Source: Bacillota bacterium
GTDB taxonomy: Bacteria > Bacillota > Clostridia > Lachnospirales > Lachnospiraceae
Assembly: GCA_023411555.1 (NCBI GenBank)
Contig: JAEYOQ010000055.1
Location: forward strand, 62,001-126,000
Reading direction: 5' to 3'
DNA: 64,000 bases
Below the pieces are notes generated by a model. The model saw only the letters and a program-made list of their open reading frames with translations. It was not told where the DNA came from and made no database searches. Positions 35,542-43,428 of this stretch are shown here, piece after piece (positions within the stretch are counted from its first letter, which is position 1; every line of letters begins with the position of its first letter). Made by a program: the position numbers and the translations under genes.

Positions 35542-35892
35542 ACAATCACTTCACTCCTTTACTTTTCGTTAAATGTAGAATAAGATTGGTCAAAACATAA
35601 GCAAAATACGTCAGGATTAGTGACTTAGCTGTTGTTCTGGTCCTTAGTAAAAGTACATTACCCATCTTGCTAAGAACATCTGCGATAGTAAATTCTGTGA
35701 CCGGTTGTAACGCCGAACATGTTTCGCGTAGGTGAAAATCAACAGTCCTTACCAAATATTGTACCACATTTTTACAATAAGTAAACATAAAACCGATAAC
35801 TAGGTGATTATTCATATAATGAACTAATCTATGATGCATTTGGATTATATGATGTTTGATGATAAATGAATGTATTTAGTTATTAAATATTC
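35542..35892 (-). other. Long leader of the phosphofructokinase gene
   Basis: A minus-strand promoter at 35758-35785 places transcription start near 35751, giving about 210 bases before the ATG at 35541. A 97-codon minus-strand frame crosses it (35546-35839) but begins upstream of the promoter and looks accidental. No riboswitch class is recognised. Confidence 0.45.
35758..35785 (-). promoter_or_regulatory. Promoter of the phosphofructokinase gene
   Basis: On the minus strand TTTACT (35780-35785) and TACAAT (35758-35763) are 16 bases apart, both close to consensus. Confidence 0.6.
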
Positions 35893-36687
35893 TTATATCC
35901 TTGCACTCATCAGATTACTTGAGGTATATCGCTTTAGTCCCTTATAAAATAGGAAGAAGGCCAGCAGGCAGATACCGATCGTAAAGGCGATGACACTAAG
36001 CAATGCCAGTAAATCAAATTCTATCATTATATGCATAGGTTGATAAACTACAAAACCCACCGGAACGATGGTATAGAGAAGCAGGCGTACACCGTTCTTG
36101 AAGATACTGTCTGGGTAGGTACTGAAGTTAACAATAATATTATTCAGATTCTCTGAAAGTAGGTCCGCCCTTGTAATCCAGAAGGAGAAGCTGCCAGTGA
36201 TTACAGCAAAGGCAGTCATGACTAAACCGCCAAGCAAGGTAAAGAGAGTAAACAGTAATAAGTTCGAGATACTGAATTTGAATATCATGATAACCAGATA
36301 TCCATAGATCAGATCGCCGATGGCGGAGGAATTGGTTGCTGAGGTAATGATGCTAAGTAGAACGTTCTTTGGCTGGACCAGATAGGAATCCAGTTTACCC
36401 TGCAGGATTAGAGCAGACAGTTGGAAGGCCCTATGAAACAGGATGTGTGCAAAACCAAAGGTTGAGGCTGCTAAGCCCCAAAGAACCATTACATCTGAAA
36501 AAGCATAGCCGCCAATGTCTGATTTTAAGTGGAATAATAGCAGCCACTGGATCACGAAGGTAGCATTATTTAATATCATGAACAATACATTGGTCAGGAA
36601 GGTTACACGATTGGTCATTTCCCTCATGATATTGTATTTCACAGAAAGCAGGATAACTCTTAATTGATTTTTAGCCGCCGTTAACAT
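35893..36687 (-). CDS. ABC-2 (DUF990-type) exporter permease 2
   Basis: A 264-residue permease with six hydrophobic segments of the ABC-2/DUF990 family. After a short cytoplasmic N-terminus it has NRVTFLTNVLFMILNNATFVIQW, the amphipathic GKLDSYLVQPKNVLL stretch shared by this family, and a last helix FTIGICLLAFFLFYKGLKRY (helices are given as landmarks). It overlaps the upstream permease gene by 17 bases, giving translational coupling. With its partner and the ATPase it forms an exporter related to the viologen-type and antibiotic-type ABC-2 pumps. Confidence 0.85.
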   Translation of the reverse strand: MLTAAKNQLRVILLSVKYNIMREMTNRVTFLTNVLFMILNNATFVIQWLLLFHLKSDIGGYAFSDVMVLWGLAASTFGFAHILFHRAFQLSALILQGKLDSYLVQPKNVLLSIITSATNSSAIGDLIYGYLVIMIFKFSISNLLLFTLFTLLGGLVMTAFAVITGSFSFWITRADLLSENLNNIIVNFSTYPDSIFKNGVRLLLYTIVPVGFVVYQPMHIMIEFDLLALLSVIAFTIGICLLAFFLFYKGLKRYTSSNLMSARI

Positions 36688-37462
36688 TCAGTTTTTTCAC
36701 TCCCCTCTGATAGATGAATAATAATATGGTAAAGGATATCACAAAATAGATCAGCTGTGATAGGATTACCTGCCGGGCCATGCCGGTATTGTAGTCGATG
36801 ATTAGTTTAGCAGGTCCGTAGGTAACAACAAAAATGGGTGTAAAGCGTATGATAGGCTGGGCCCACAGAGGAAACACCTCTACAGGGAACATGATGCCAA
36901 GGACAATAATCATCTTATCGTAGATCCAATGGAAGGGAGTTGCATCCTCAATCCAGAAGGACAAGACACTGATGCTCATCTTCAGGAAGGTATTCACAAA
37001 CATTCCAAGAATCAGAGATAGTAGAATGGCAGGGAGTTGATACAGTCTTATGTCTGGGAAGGAACCGAGGAAGCAATAACCGATAACTAGGCCGGCTGAT
37101 AGGAACATAAGGGACTTAAGCGCAATTTCGCCAAGGTGCTTTGCAATAATGTAGGCAATGTAGTGATAGGGTTTATTGATACCGTAGGCAATAGAGCCAC
37201 TTTTGATGTCATTACTAATCTGATGGCTTAAGGTTGCATTCCTGGTAGAGAACCAGATGATTTCTGTCACTATAACATACCAGATCATCTGGACCTTGGA
37301 GTAACCGTTAATCAGATTGGTGGAATCGGAATAGATATATTCCCACAAATTCATAAATACAAAGAGAATCATAAAAAAGGTAATAAAGCCTAATAGAATA
37401 TTTAATACATATTGAAGACTCTCAATCAGAGTAGCCTTCCATATAAACAGATATTTTCGCAT
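36671..37462 (-). CDS. ABC-2 (DUF990-type) exporter permease 1
   Basis: A 263-residue membrane protein with about six hydrophobic segments. It starts MRKYLFIWKATLIESLQYV and carries SGSIAYGINKPYHY, the counterpart of the QPKN stretch in the second permease, and a periplasmic MFPVEVFPLWAQPIIRFTP loop typical of this group. It lies 48 bases after the ATPase gene and overlaps the next permease gene. The heterodimer forms the membrane channel. Confidence 0.85.
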   Translation of the reverse strand: MRKYLFIWKATLIESLQYVLNILLGFITFFMILFVFMNLWEYIYSDSTNLINGYSKVQMIWYVIVTEIIWFSTRNATLSHQISNDIKSGSIAYGINKPYHYIAYIIAKHLGEIALKSLMFLSAGLVIGYCFLGSFPDIRLYQLPAILLSLILGMFVNTFLKMSISVLSFWIEDATPFHWIYDKMIIVLGIMFPVEVFPLWAQPIIRFTPIFVVTYGPAKLIIDYNTGMARQVILSQLIYFVISFTILLFIYQRGVKKLNVNGG

Positions 37463-37510
37463 CGTTTCAACACCTTTCTTTGTTAGTCTTGGAGATGGGG
37501 GTGGCCTTAA

Positions 37511-38500
37511 CTATAACCTTTTTTGCCGATTCTCCTTGTAGATTTCTGTGATGATATTTTCCAGAGGAACATTGGATATATTAATATCAAGGATGTTGTC
37601 TGAGTCGATGAGCTTCAAAGCATCCGCAATCGTCTTCCTAGTGGTATCTACCTCCAGCTTAAGATTACTGCCCTTACTCTTGGTTACGGTAATACCGTCC
37701 TCGTCGGACATATCAATCGCCTCTCTTAGCTTTACCTCAACAATTTTCTTATTCAGATAGTGATACTTTAGATTCTCCATAGAATCATCTAGTACGATGC
37801 TTCCGTGATTCACGATAATAATTCTCTTACACAATTTCTCAATATCCCCTATATCATGACTGGTAAGAAAGATGGTCGTATTGTATTCCTTGTTCATCTT
37901 CTTGATCAGAGTCCGGATATTTTCTTTTACAACCGGATCTAAGCCGATGGTAGGCTCATCGAGAAATAATATCTTAGGACGATGAATGAGAGATGCTACC
38001 ATCTCGCAACGGATTCTCTGGCCTAGGGAGAGATTTCTGACGGGTGTGTTTATAAATTCCTCTAATTCAAATACCTTCTTAAGCTCCTCGATCCTTTCTT
38101 CGGATTCCTCGTCCGTCAGGTCATAGATCGCCCCAAAGAATTTGAAATTATCGTAAGGAGTTAGGTGCATCCAAAGCTGCTCCTTCTGGCCGAAGACAGT
38201 ACCAATTTGATAAGCGAGCTTCTTTCGCTTTGCGGTCGGATTGATTCCCATAACTCTTGCATTCCCCTCCTCTGGATAGAGAATTCCGGTTAACATCTTA
38301 ATTGTGGTACTCTTTCCGGCCCCGTTTGGTCCGATGAAGGCAAGAATTTCTCCTTCCTCTACCCGAAAGCTGATATGATCCACTGCCTGTATTGTCTGGT
38401 ACACAGGCTTTACAATGGATTTTAAGCTTCCCTTAAGTCCTTTGTCTTTTACCTTTACGCGAAAGGTCTTACATAAATCGTTTACTACAATTGCGTCCAT
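37511..38500 (-). CDS. ABC-2 exporter ATP-binding protein
   Basis: A 329-residue ATPase of the ABC-2 exporter. Walker A is GPNGAGKST, the signature is LSLGQRIRCEMVASL, Walker B is KILFLDEPTIGLDP and the H-loop is TSHDIGDIE. The Q-loop lies in GTVFGQKEQLWMHLTP. A C-terminal extension of about 80 residues after the ATPase core is usual for this group. Start ATG 38500 follows AAAGGAGGAAGG. The gene begins a three-gene operon whose 5' end has its own promoter, leader peptide and terminator, so expression is probably attenuated until a signal is sensed. The exported compound is unknown; drug export is inferred. Confidence 0.92.
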   Translation of the reverse strand: MDAIVVNDLCKTFRVKVKDKGLKGSLKSIVKPVYQTIQAVDHISFRVEEGEILAFIGPNGAGKSTTIKMLTGILYPEEGNARVMGINPTAKRKKLAYQIGTVFGQKEQLWMHLTPYDNFKFFGAIYDLTDEESEERIEELKKVFELEEFINTPVRNLSLGQRIRCEMVASLIHRPKILFLDEPTIGLDPVVKENIRTLIKKMNKEYNTTIFLTSHDIGDIEKLCKRIIIVNHGSIVLDDSMENLKYHYLNKKIVEVKLREAIDMSDEDGITVTKSKGSNLKLEVDTTRKTIADALKLIDSDNILDINISNVPLENIITEIYKENRQKRL

Positions 38501-38533
38501 ATGCCTTCCTCCTTTTATATCGCACTAGTTTAT

Positions 38534-38656
38534 CAAGTACGCCCCAGCGTACTTGTGCGCCGATTTCGTATCGAACAAAGTGAGATAATAAACCACTCGA
38601 AATCGTGTGCATCCGCCGGAGGCTATATCATCAGTGTCTTACCCACTGATGATATA
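38534..38656 (-). repeat. Three perfect inverted repeats between the terminator and ATPase gene
   Basis: CAAGTACGC with its complement (38534-38555, loop of 4); CGATTTCG with its complement (38561-38568 and 38598-38605); and a 13-bp stem TATATCATCAGTG with its complement (38624-38636 and 38644-38656, loop of 7). The last abuts the terminator T-run. Confidence 0.7.
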
Positions 38657-38700
38657 TAAAAAAACCGCCTTGAATAATAAATAACTATCATGCAAGGCGG
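38656..38700 (-). terminator. Terminator in the exporter leader
   Basis: Read on the minus strand, CCGCCTTG (38693-38700) pairs with CAAGGCGG (38665-38672), followed by seven T (38658-38664). The loop is 20 bases. It lies between the leader peptide and the first structural gene, so it must be read through for the operon to be expressed. Confidence 0.88.
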
Positions 38701-38789
38701 AGGTTTTACTATTAAATATAAGCCCATTCCGTTTTTGCATAACTGAAGGAAACATATCTGCCTGCAGCTATGCGACGAAGCTACAAGCG

Positions 38790-38846
38790 TCAATGTCTTA
38801 GGGGTTCAGCGTAAATAAAGACGTACATGGGCATAAAATGTTTCAT
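38790..38846 (-). CDS. 18-residue leader peptide of the exporter operon
   Basis: The minus strand reads ATG at 38846 to TGA at 38790 and encodes MKHFMPMYVFIYAEPLRH. A clear ribosome binding site AAAGGAG (38856-38862) lies nine bases upstream, and a promoter lies directly before that. The peptide has no membrane or export role I can suggest; its hydrophobic, aromatic middle (MYVFIY) and position before a terminator are typical of regulatory peptides whose translation senses ribosome state. It is too short for usual annotation. Confidence 0.72.
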   Translation of the reverse strand: MKHFMPMYVFIYAEPLRH

Positions 38847-38876
38847 GGAAGATATCTCCTTTAAGGAATTTTTGCT

Positions 38877-38905
38877 AGTATAGCACACGAATTTTAGAAT
38901 TGCAA
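38877..38905 (-). promoter_or_regulatory. Promoter of the exporter leader
   Basis: On the minus strand TTGCAA (38900-38905) and TATACT (38877-38882) are 17 bases apart. The transcription start would be near 38870, just before the leader peptide site. Confidence 0.75.
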
Positions 38906-39198
38906 GAGGATGAAGAAAATTATTTTACAGACAAATGCAGAAGGAAATGCATAAGTTACTGTTCACAGCTAGTTAGAAATAATGATAGGATATCAACGAA
39001 AGTTTCCGATCGGAGACGCTTTCGCTTAGTTGCGTTACCTAGCAGTACATAAGGCTCAAAAATACAGAGCCTAAGTACTGACGAACGCAAATACGAATTC
39101 TCTGTAGGGAAGATAAGAGAATATTCAACATATTATTGCACAAATTTCCATCCTGATATAGAATTAAAAAAAGGTCATAACGTATATGGGGGGATACT
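38906..39198. other. Intergenic stretch with a nested inverted repeat and a promoter
   Basis: Three nested arms pair: TTGCGTT (39030-39036) with AACGCAA (39084-39090), AGTAC (39044-39048) with GTACT (39075-39079), and AGGCTC (39052-39057) with GAGCCT (39067-39072). A promoter for the GNAT gene follows (39136-39164). No ORF is seen. Confidence 0.5.
39136..39164 (+). promoter_or_regulatory. Promoter of the GNAT gene
   Basis: TTGCAC (39136-39141) and TAGAAT (39159-39164) are 17 bases apart, 34 bases before the start codon. Confidence 0.6.
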
Positions 39199-40323
39199 AT
39201 GCTGGAAGTTAGAGAAGTGAAGACGAGAAAAGAGAGGCTTGCGTTTGCAACCTTTCATACAGACATGTATAGGGAGGTTCCACAGGCGATTCCGAAGCTA
39301 ATCACCGATGAACTGAATATATTTAATCCAAAGAAAAATCCCGCTTATGAGTACTGTAGGACCAAGCAGTTCCTAGCCTATCAGGACGGGAAATGCGTCG
39401 GACGCATTGCAGCAATTATTAATAAGGCCGCCAATGAGAAATGGAACACCAGAAGAATTCGCTTTTCTAGAGTGGATTTTATTGATGATATGAAGGTTTC
39501 TGCTGCACTATTTGCGGCGGTAGAGAATTGGGGGCGTGAAGAAGGATTGGTGGAGCTTCATGGTCCAATTGGGTTTAACGATATGGATCAAGAGGGAATG
39601 CTGATCGAGGGCTTTGAGGAAGAGGGCATGTTCCTCACTATCTATAACTACCCCTATTACACAAGTCATATGGAGAGTTTGGGCTTTCGAGGTGATACGG
39701 ACTGGGTGGAATATCAGGTCAAGATTCCGAAGGAAGCGGATGAAAGAATGGATATGCTGGCTGCAGCGGTGCTTAGAAAACACAAGCTTACCCTGATTGA
39801 ACCGAAAACGAGAAAACAGATTAAGCCCTATATTACAAAGATATTCGACCTATATAATATTACATACGAGAATCTATATGGAACGGTTAAGCTGTCCTAT
39901 AAGCAGATTATGAAATACTATGATGAATTTATATTACTGATCAATCCCATGTTTGTTAAGCTGATTATCAATGAAGATCATCAATTAGTCGGCTTTGGCT
40001 TGGCGATTCCATCTCTGAATAAAGCAGTAAAAAGATACGATGGAAGATTATTTCCCTTTGGCTGGTATCATCTGCTTCGAGCACCTTATGTAGAGTCAAA
40101 GGTCCTTGATCTTTATTTGGTTGGTGTTCTACCACAGATGCAGAATAAAGGATTAACGGCCGTCTTAATGAATTCCATGGCAGCTACCGCAAGGGACAAT
40201 GGCTTTGAGGTGGCGGAAACAGGACCGGAACTAGAGAATAATCATCAAGTACAGGCGTTATGGAAGCATTACGAGACAAGACAACACAAGAGGCGCCGGT
40301 GTTGGATTAAGACCATAGAATAG
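39199..40323 (+). CDS. GNAT-fold N-acetyltransferase-like protein (YghO-type)
   Basis: A 374-residue protein with two GNAT-like halves. The N-terminal half contains GRIAAIINKAAN and FDAVE-like DDMKVSAALFAAVENW, then HGPIGFNDMDQEGMLIEGF. The C-terminal half contains VLDLYLVGVLPQMQNKGL (acetyl-CoA pyrophosphate-binding-like loop) and ends in the strongly conserved ENNHQVQALWKHYETRQHKRRRCW block (quoted as a landmark). This tail defines a family found across Bacteroidetes, Proteobacteria and Firmicutes, with E. coli YghO as a member. GGGGGGAT precedes the ATG. The acyl donor and acceptor are unknown. Confidence 0.7.
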   Translation: MLEVREVKTRKERLAFATFHTDMYREVPQAIPKLITDELNIFNPKKNPAYEYCRTKQFLAYQDGKCVGRIAAIINKAANEKWNTRRIRFSRVDFIDDMKVSAALFAAVENWGREEGLVELHGPIGFNDMDQEGMLIEGFEEEGMFLTIYNYPYYTSHMESLGFRGDTDWVEYQVKIPKEADERMDMLAAAVLRKHKLTLIEPKTRKQIKPYITKIFDLYNITYENLYGTVKLSYKQIMKYYDEFILLINPMFVKLIINEDHQLVGFGLAIPSLNKAVKRYDGRLFPFGWYHLLRAPYVESKVLDLYLVGVLPQMQNKGLTAVLMNSMAATARDNGFEVAETGPELENNHQVQALWKHYETRQHKRRRCWIKTIE

Positions 40324-40331
40324 ATAGAATC

Positions 40332-40413
40332 AGGCTGCTTTCGTTGATGCAGTATTACCTAGGTCAAGAGATATCTGACGGGGACTTACTTCAACGTAAA
40401 ACAGCCCTTTTTT
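40332..40413 (+). terminator. Probable terminator of the GNAT gene
   Basis: GGCTGCTTTCGTTGA (around 40333-40347) pairs imperfectly with TCAACGTAAAACAGCC (around 40390-40405), followed by CTTTTTTG. The loop is about 42 bases, longer than usual. Confidence 0.5.
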
Positions 40414-40432
40414 GAGGAGATGGAATGATAAA

Positions 40433-41599
40433 CTATTTGGATTTGGATTTTGAGTAGACATCAAAGGCAACGGCACAAAGGAGTACAAAGCCCTTAATTG
40501 CTTGTTGCCAGTCAATACTAATTCCCATAATGGACATACCATTGTTCAGGACACCCATAAGTAAACCACCGACCATTGCTCCGACAACAGTACCAATACC
40601 ACCGGAGGTAGAAGCGCCACCAATGAAGCAGGCAGCGATGGCATCCATCTCGAAGCCGGAACCTGCTTTCGGCGTGGCTGAATTCAATCGTCCGGTAAAG
40701 ATAACGCCAGCCAAAGCAGCCAGAAGTCCCATGTTAGCATATACCCAGAACATAACCTTCTTTGTATTTACACCGGATAACTGGGCAGCTTTCATATTGC
40801 CGCCATAAGCATAGATGTGTCTTCCGGGAATAGTCTTCATAGTGATGAAGGAATAGATGAGTACCAGTGTAATAACGATAACTAAGACCATCGGAATGCC
40901 CTTATAGGAGGCTAAGGAGAAGGTAAATGCATTGATGATCACTATGATTCCAAGCACCTGTGGAACGAAGGTCTTCAGGGAGCTTACCTCAAAACCATAT
41001 TTTTTCTTATTCTTTCTGTCGTTAAGCTCCTTTAATGCATATAGAATTGATGCTATGATACCCAATGCTATGGATAGGATATTGAGATTACCAATCTTCC
41101 CGATCTCAGGAAGGAAGCCGGAAGCCATAAAGGTATAGCCTGCCGGAAGAGGAGCAAGGCTGGTTCCTTGAAGTACGACCAATGTCAATCCACGGAAGAT
41201 TAACATACCGGCCAGGGTAGCAATGAAAGCGGGAACCCCGACATATGCTATCCAGAAGCCCTGCCAGCAGCCAATCAGAAAGCCGAGGAGCAGGGAAACC
41301 ACGATGGTGGGAAAGACAGGAATATCCATTTTTAACATCATTGTTGCAGAGATTGCACCGACAAAGCCGGCTACTGAACCAACGGACAGATCCACATTAC
41401 CACCGGTCAGAATACAAAGGAGCATACCAACTGCAAGGATCAATATGTAAGCATTTTGTGAGATTAAGTTAGATATGTTGAGTGGCTTTAATAAAACCCC
41501 CTTTGTTAGCAATTGAAATAGTACGATAACGATGACCAAAGCGATAACCATTACATACTGACGGATATTACCTTTAAAGAAAGAAGCTTTTTTACTCAT
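40433..41599 (-). CDS. Monosaccharide ABC importer permease (MmsB/XylH-like)
   Basis: A 388-residue permease of the CUT2 sugar importers, with about ten hydrophobic segments. Family motifs are AYILILAVGMLLCILTGGNVDLSVGSVAGFVG in the first half (a landmark only), GVPAFIATLAGMLIFRGL, and the C-terminal ACFIGGASTSGGIGTVVGAMVGGLL with a conserved Gly pattern. It overlaps the upstream ATPase gene by eight bases. Length (about 390 residues) matches the multiple-monosaccharide group (MmsB, GguB) rather than the shorter RbsC type. It imports a sugar brought by the binding protein at 43429-44604. Confidence 0.9.
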   Translation of the reverse strand: MSKKASFFKGNIRQYVMVIALVIVIVLFQLLTKGVLLKPLNISNLISQNAYILILAVGMLLCILTGGNVDLSVGSVAGFVGAISATMMLKMDIPVFPTIVVSLLLGFLIGCWQGFWIAYVGVPAFIATLAGMLIFRGLTLVVLQGTSLAPLPAGYTFMASGFLPEIGKIGNLNILSIALGIIASILYALKELNDRKNKKKYGFEVSSLKTFVPQVLGIIVIINAFTFSLASYKGIPMVLVIVITLVLIYSFITMKTIPGRHIYAYGGNMKAAQLSGVNTKKVMFWVYANMGLLAALAGVIFTGRLNSATPKAGSGFEMDAIAACFIGGASTSGGIGTVVGAMVGGLLMGVLNNGMSIMGISIDWQQAIKGFVLLCAVAFDVYSKSKSK

Positions 41600-43139
41600 T
41601 GTATCCCTCCTGATTGCTCTGCATTATACAATGCATTATATTTTCCTGTGAGGCATCCTCGGCATTTAACTCACCGACAATTCGACCTTCATTCATGACA
41701 TATACTCTGTCACACATTCCCAGGATCTCAGGCAATTCAGACGATATCATTATGATCGTCTTACCTGCAGCAGTCAAATCGTTGATAACGGAATAGATTT
41801 CATACTTGGCACCTACGTCGATGCCTCTGGTTGGCTCATCGAGAATCAGTACATCCGGATCGGAGAAGATCCATTTGCTGAATACAACCTTCTGCTGATT
41901 CCCGCCGGATAAGTTACCGGTTCGCTGAAGGATGCTGGGAGATTTAATTCTTAGCCTTTCCCTGAAGTCCTCAGCAGCTTTTATTTCTTTGTTATCATCA
42001 ATTACGATACCTTTGCTGATTTTTCGGAAAGCAGCAAGGCTAATATTACGTTTAATATTATCGATTAAGATTAGACCGGCACTCTTTCTGTCCTCTGTAG
42101 CATAGGCGATACCATGTTCTATGGCATCTTTAACATTCTTAATATGTATTTCCTTACCATCCTTAATAATCGTACCCTCTATTTTTTTGCCAAAGGAGCG
42201 TCCGAATATACTCATGGCGAATTCGGTTCGTCCAGCACCCATCAACCCTGCAATTCCTACTACCTCACCCTTGCGAGTATGGATATTTATATTCTTCAAT
42301 ACAAGCTTCGATTCATCCTTTGAATCGTAAGCGCTCCAATTTTTCACCTCAAAGCAAATCTCACCTATTTGATGAGTTCGTTTTGGGAAGCGATCGACAA
42401 GCTCACGTCCGACCATTCCCTTAATAATTCGGTCCTCTGTGATAGAATCGACACCACTAACCAAAGTCTCAATCGTCTTACCGTCACGCAGGATGGTGAT
42501 ATCATCAGCCACCTTGGTGACTTCGTTCAATTTATGAGAAATAATAATACTGGTTATTCCTTGTTCCTTTAATCCTAACAAAAGGTCTAGCAAATGCTTG
42601 GAATCCTCATCATTTAAAGCGGCAGTCGGTTCATCCAGTATTAGGAGTCTGACATCCTTAGCCAGAGCCTTAATAATTTCAACCAACTGCTGTTTGCCCA
42701 TTCCAAGATCTTTAATTTTGGTATCTATACTCTCATGAAGACCAACCTTCTTCATCATTTCCATTGTTTTTATCCGAGTCTTATCCCAGCTGATTACGGG
42801 CCCAAAATCGGTTTGCTCATTGCCCAAAAATACATTTTCTGCGATCGAAAGCTGAGGGATCAGAGCCAGCTCCTGATGAATAATAGCGATTCCCTTCGCT
42901 TCACTTTCTTTGATACTCTTAAATGTACATACCTGTCCATCGATTATAATATCACCCTCATAGGTTCCATGCGGATACACACCGCTAAGAACGTTCATAA
43001 GGGTTGATTTCCCAGCTCCGTTCTCACCCACCAAAGCGTGGATATGGAGGGGTTTAACTTTAAGATTTACGTTATCAAGAGCCTTTACACCAGGAAACGT
43101 TTTTGTGATATTTCTCATTTCCAACGCATATTGTTCCAT
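41592..43139 (-). CDS. mmsA: Monosaccharide ABC importer ATPase (MmsA/XylG-like)
   Basis: A 515-residue tandem ATPase of the CUT2 sugar class. Domain 1 has Walker A GENGAGKST, signature LGMGKQQLVEIIKAL and Walker B LLILDEPTAAL. Domain 2 has the normally degenerate loop GLMGAGRTEFA, signature LSGGNQQKVVFSKW and LILDEPTRGIDVG. Length and motifs match MmsA/GguA/XylG. It drives the adjacent permease. Start ATG 43139 follows GGAG. The 288-base gap to the binding-protein gene suggests reduced ATPase expression or processing, usual in such operons. Confidence 0.93.
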   Translation of the reverse strand: MEQYALEMRNITKTFPGVKALDNVNLKVKPLHIHALVGENGAGKSTLMNVLSGVYPHGTYEGDIIIDGQVCTFKSIKESEAKGIAIIHQELALIPQLSIAENVFLGNEQTDFGPVISWDKTRIKTMEMMKKVGLHESIDTKIKDLGMGKQQLVEIIKALAKDVRLLILDEPTAALNDEDSKHLLDLLLGLKEQGITSIIISHKLNEVTKVADDITILRDGKTIETLVSGVDSITEDRIIKGMVGRELVDRFPKRTHQIGEICFEVKNWSAYDSKDESKLVLKNINIHTRKGEVVGIAGLMGAGRTEFAMSIFGRSFGKKIEGTIIKDGKEIHIKNVKDAIEHGIAYATEDRKSAGLILIDNIKRNISLAAFRKISKGIVIDDNKEIKAAEDFRERLRIKSPSILQRTGNLSGGNQQKVVFSKWIFSDPDVLILDEPTRGIDVGAKYEIYSVINDLTAAGKTIIMISSELPEILGMCDRVYVMNEGRIVGELNAEDASQENIMHCIMQSNQEGYNE

Positions 43140-43428
43140 CTTTTCACTCCTTCAGTCATCAAACTGCTTTATGCTTTCATACCAAAAGGAGATGTTTAAA
43201 AATGTATAGTATAAAAGCAGGAAAGGACAACAAGCATCCCTCACACACAGGTTGCCTGACATCTTATTGTATTGTATGCCATTATCATACATAAATGTCT
43301 GCTATTGTCATACAAAATCAATAATCAGTCCGTCAAACAGTGCATTATGGGATGCATGCCCTCCTTTCCTGCAGTGTTGGCTTATATTTTAAAACATCCC
43401 TTTTTTGGCTATCTTACCGTGCTTAGAA

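Larger units (their letters stand above)
38501..38876 (-). promoter_or_regulatory. Leader region of the ABC-2 exporter operon (attenuator)
   Basis: On the minus strand, a promoter at 38877-38905 is followed by a short leader peptide gene (38790-38846), a terminator (38656-38700), then three perfect hairpins before the ATPase gene: 13 bp at 38624-38656, 8 bp at 38561-38605 and 9 bp at 38534-38555. The layout is a transcription attenuator in which translation of the peptide would set whether the terminator forms. An antiterminator is plausible through GCCCAT in the peptide gene and ATGGGC further on. The mechanism is inferred. Confidence 0.75.

Noticed and set aside
35546..35839. 97-codon minus-strand ORF before the phosphofructokinase gene
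   Set aside because: It begins upstream of the likely promoter, has no ribosome site and no recognisable features; the region is more likely an untranslated leader.
38501..39198. Mobile element or insertion-sequence remnant before the ABC exporter
   Set aside because: Several inverted repeats are present but no transposase, target duplication or end repeats; a promoter-leader-terminator order explains most of them.
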